Assembly (NCBI GenBank): GCA_043804925.1
Contig: JAZDIP010000069.1
Location: forward strand, 248,001 to 312,000
Origin: ChocPot-Mid sp043804925
GTDB taxonomy: Bacteria; Bacteroidota; Ignavibacteria; Kapaibacteriales; UBA2268
Reading direction: 5' to 3'
DNA length: 64,000 nt
A model generated the notes under the pieces. The model made no database searches and was not told the DNA's origin. It saw nothing but the letters and a program-made list of their open reading frames with translations. Every line of letters starts with the position of its first letter. Position 1 is the first letter of the stretch. Made by a program: the position numbers and the translations under genes. Shown one piece after another: positions 61,599 through 64,000 of the stretch.

Positions 61599-63116
61599 AT
61601 GAGTTTGGCAGATTACGAGGATTATGGCGAAAATTATAAAAGTGATGATATGGAAGAACAGATTCTTCGCTATAGCCGTGCATTGAGAAAAAGACGGTTT
61701 AATTCCGGTAAGGAGTTAAATTATTCAAACAGACAATCGAACCGGAAAGAAAATTTTAAGGAGCAATCCGGAAATAATGATGAACTTCCCTGTCTCGACA
61801 CTGTTGAAGATATCGTGTACTACTGTGTCGAATCCAACAAATTCAAGGTTGCCGAAGAATTTTGCCTGTTGTGGACCGAATTGGCACCTTACTCATCTGA
61901 TGCCTGGCAAAAGTTAGGTATTGTACTTAATAATTTGAATAATTATAGTGGAGCAATAGAAGCATTTGACAAATCCCTCTCATTAAATCCTCATGATTGT
62001 GAATCATTGACTAACAAGGCAATTGCCTTGGAAAACAAAGGAAGTTTCCGGGAATCCTTAAATACAATAAATGAAGCCCTTAGGTATGACCCCGCTAGTG
62101 AAGAAGCAATGTTTCACAAAGCCATTATTTTAAGCGCAAATAAAAAGTATATGTCGGCAATCGAGATATTCAGGTATTTAAGTGAAAATGAAAGTTTCAA
62201 AAGGGATTGTTATATTGAACTTGGTGTATGTTTTCAAAATACGGGACATTTTACAAGAGCAATTGAATATTATGACTTAGCCATAGACGAGAATCCTTTT
62301 GATTACTCATGCTGGCACAATAAGGGTTTGGCTTTTCAGATGAATCTTCAATACTTGAAAGCCATAGATTGTTTTGATATGGCAATAGCTATCAAAGATG
62401 ATTTTCATTTAGGTTGGTATAGTAAGGGCAATTGTCTGGCTTTGACCGGGAGATTGAATGATGCTTTGGATAGTTATCTCGAGGCGGCTAAACACAAACC
62501 TGAAGATTTGGATACAATGTATAACATAGCAAATACTTATACCGATTTGGGCGATTATATGAAGGCAATCGCATATTTCTCCCATTTACTAAATTTTAAT
62601 CCTAAGCATTTTGGAGCATTTTTCGGCAGAGGAGTATGCTATGACGCATTGGAAAGGTATGACGAAGCCCTGATTGATTATAATTCTGCTTTGGTTTTCA
62701 ACAGAAATAATCCGGAATTGTGGTATGCAAAAGGTGATTTGCTCTATAATATGGACAACAACAAAGGTGCCATATTTTGTTATAAAAAAGTAGTTGAACT
62801 TGAGCCAAATAATGTCGAATGTTGGCTGGATTTGGGCTCTACATATATTGAGACAGATGATTTTGATGAATCATTGAAAGCATTCGAAACCGTCATCAGG
62901 TTAAGTCCCGAATGGTCTGAAGGATATTACCATAAAAGTAAATTATTTATAAAGTATAAAGACATTGCCAAATCAGCACACTGGTTACATATGGCGATAT
63001 TGTTCGAACCAAAAAAGGCAGATGAATTTGAAAGAGATTTCTATGATTTTGTTGACAAACCTATTATCAATGAGCTAAAAGATGAACTTGGGATATTGAT
63101 GAACAAAAAGAAGTAA
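61599..63116 (+). CDS. Cytoplasmic TPR protein
   Basis: 505 residues, no signal or membrane segment. A polar N-terminus (~1-65, acidic then Arg/Asn-rich) is followed by about eleven tetratricopeptide repeats of 34 residues filling ~70-480, with the typical W-x-x-L-G and A-I-x-x-F/Y-D-x-A-L/I-x-x-x-P pattern (e.g. AWQKLGIVLNNLNNYSGAI, CWHNKGLAFQMNLQYLKAI, LWYAKGDLLYNMDNNKGAI, CWLDLGSTYIETDDFDESL). Such proteins are scaffolds; the partner is not visible. The layout is common in Chlorobi/Ignavibacteria-group genomes. The ribosome site AGGAA lies ahead of the ATG. Confidence 0.92.
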   Translation: MSLADYEDYGENYKSDDMEEQILRYSRALRKRRFNSGKELNYSNRQSNRKENFKEQSGNNDELPCLDTVEDIVYYCVESNKFKVAEEFCLLWTELAPYSSDAWQKLGIVLNNLNNYSGAIEAFDKSLSLNPHDCESLTNKAIALENKGSFRESLNTINEALRYDPASEEAMFHKAIILSANKKYMSAIEIFRYLSENESFKRDCYIELGVCFQNTGHFTRAIEYYDLAIDENPFDYSCWHNKGLAFQMNLQYLKAIDCFDMAIAIKDDFHLGWYSKGNCLALTGRLNDALDSYLEAAKHKPEDLDTMYNIANTYTDLGDYMKAIAYFSHLLNFNPKHFGAFFGRGVCYDALERYDEALIDYNSALVFNRNNPELWYAKGDLLYNMDNNKGAIFCYKKVVELEPNNVECWLDLGSTYIETDDFDESLKAFETVIRLSPEWSEGYYHKSKLFIKYKDIAKSAHWLHMAILFEPKKADEFERDFYDFVDKPIINELKDELGILMNKKK

Positions 63117-63237
63117 TTGGCTCTAAATCAATAAATTAGACTTTTTCCAACCTAAGTTTTCTTGTCAAAATAAATTCTGGTTCTTCGCTAAATGAAGTGG
63201 GTAATTTTAAGTTAATACAAATTCACTTAATAACTAA

Positions 63238-63354
63238 AGATTGCTTCATCCCGATGAATCGGGATTCGCAATGACACGTGTGGATTGTTGCTGTCCTGCG
63301 GACAGTAAACCGATATTATCCGTCATTGCGAGGAATGAAATGACGAAGCAATCT
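63238..63354. repeat. Palindromic AGATTGCTTC ... GTCATTGCGAGG ... GAAGCAATCT element
   Basis: AGATTGCTTCATC (63238-63250) with an internal CCCGATGAATCGGG hairpin and CGCAATGAC, then the inverted CCGTCATTGCGAGGAATGAAATGACGAAGCAATCT ending at 63354. A further piece GAGATTGCTACTGCG...AATGACTGAAG lies at 63423-63451. Same family as 40016-40087. The 63117-63652 gap contains no gene besides these repeats and a weak hairpin at 63122-63140 after the TPR stop. Confidence 0.8.
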
Positions 63355-63652
63355 TTTTAATTTTACCTACTATTAATAATGAAGAACCATAATTCTTTTA
63401 TCAAAAAGAATCCTGATAAAAAGAGATTGCTACTGCGTTACAAATGACTGAAGTCCTGTGTATTTGTCCTACAGGTTTTAAAACAGAAAACATGTTATTG
63501 GAAAAAATGACTTGGCGAAACAATCAAATTCAATGAAATTAATTTTATTTAATCATGTTTTTTTATTAATTTGTGCAACCAAATTGGTTTTTTTGTGTTA
63601 ATACTAATTATTATTGCGAATAATTTTTAAAAATATTTTTCCGGGGTGTAAA

Positions 63653-64000
63653 ATGAATAGATTTAAACATTTTTATACGATTTTTTTACCTGCTGTTTTA
63701 GCGTTATTATTGATAACCTATGCTTGTCAGGAAAACTTAACAACACCTGATGTCAATACAAATGAGATAGCAGGACAAATACTCGACGAGCAAGACCTAG
63801 CGGTACCTGGTGCCATTATACAGGTATTTTCCGGAGGTTCGGGAGTTCTGGGACTTATTGATAAAGATACAACCGATGAAGATGGTTTCTTTAGATTATC
63901 CGGAATACCAGAAAAATTAGATAACCTGAAAATGAGGATTGACCACGATGATTTTACTCCTTTTGAAATTCCTCTGACAGAAGCCGTTCAGGGTAAAGAC
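63653..64000 (+). CDS. Lipoprotein with carboxypeptidase-regulatory-like domain (cut by window end)
   Basis: 116 codons are visible and the frame is open at the right edge. The start has GGGGTG eight bases upstream. Signal peptide with lipobox T-Y-A-C (Cys ~25). From residue ~38, IAGQILDEQDLAVPGAIIQVFSG ... DTTDEDGFFRLSGIP is the CarboxypepD_reg-like (SusC/TonB N-terminal plug-associated) beta-sandwich, a common module in Bacteroidota surface proteins. The remainder and function are not visible. Confidence 0.85.
   Translation, partial: MNRFKHFYTIFLPAVLALLLITYACQENLTTPDVNTNEIAGQILDEQDLAVPGAIIQVFSGGSGVLGLIDKDTTDEDGFFRLSGIPEKLDNLKMRIDHDDFTPFEIPLTEAVQGKD

Overview
The window is 64 kb of AT-rich bacterial chromosome, most likely from the Bacteroidota/Ignavibacteriota/Kapabacteria side of the FCB group. 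I infer this from at least ten secreted proteins ending in a type IX secretion (T9SS) sorting domain (typically a YPNP-type motif near its start and a G-(I/V/L)-Y-(F/I) motif near its end), many lipoproteins and outer-membrane barrels, several promoters of the form TTG-N19-21-TAnnTTTG, and the gene content. No T9SS core machinery, rRNA, CRISPR array, transposase or phage gene was seen. One tRNA (Lys, UUU) is present.

Layout. 1-1.4 kb: tail of an Ppx/GppA phosphatase, a frameshifted lipoprotein and tRNA-Lys. 1.4-9.8 kb (minus): radical SAM PflX-like protein, XerD-type recombinase, 7TM-HD c-di-AMP-phosphodiesterase-like protein, alaS, and a membrane protein carrying an in-frame block of dispersed repeats. 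9.9-12.6 kb (plus): RRM protein, small Cys-rich protein, YCF48-type lipoprotein, siroheme-type dehydrogenase. 12.6-19.4 kb (minus): seven tightly packed envelope genes (TPR protein, three barrel-like proteins, GDPD lipoprotein, VWA-OmpA lipoprotein, T9SS-type protein). 19.5-29.5 kb: lipoprotein, CPBP protease, two beta-propeller T9SS proteins, LtaS-like transferase, another T9SS protein. 29.5-41.2 kb: gcvT, degenerate metallo-beta-lactamase protein, ComEA-like HhH protein, lone MNT nucleotidyltransferase, EF-G paralogue, DUF4160-DUF2442 pair, S15 peptidase, AI-2E transporter, two OmpA proteins. 41.2-42.8 kb: HisA-like protein and ruvA. 42.8-61.2 kb (minus): an apparent three-gene duplication, [WD40 T9SS protein - giant protein - BNR/VPS10 T9SS protein] twice. 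The right copy encodes a 2030-residue metallophosphoesterase; in the left copy the giant is reduced to a remnant and the WD40 gene has lost its ATG. A flavin reductase-rubredoxin fusion and a phospholipase-D-like gene sit inside or between the copies. 61.6-64 kb (plus): TPR protein and the start of a lipoprotein.

The main unifying signal is genome plasticity. Short dispersed repeats of several families (GAATTGTGAATT, AATTCCTAATTCC, GACTTCTGACTTC, CCTGAGCTTGTCGAAGG, GTCATTGCGAGG/GAAGCAATC, CATTCCCGCGAAAGCGGGAATCC) occupy many intergenic gaps and have also entered genes: an 85-residue internal segment, a new N-terminus, an interdomain linker, and stop codons or C-termini of others. Together with the duplicated, partly decayed secreted-protein module these are the most interesting features here. 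All functional calls come from reading motifs by eye; no database search was possible.
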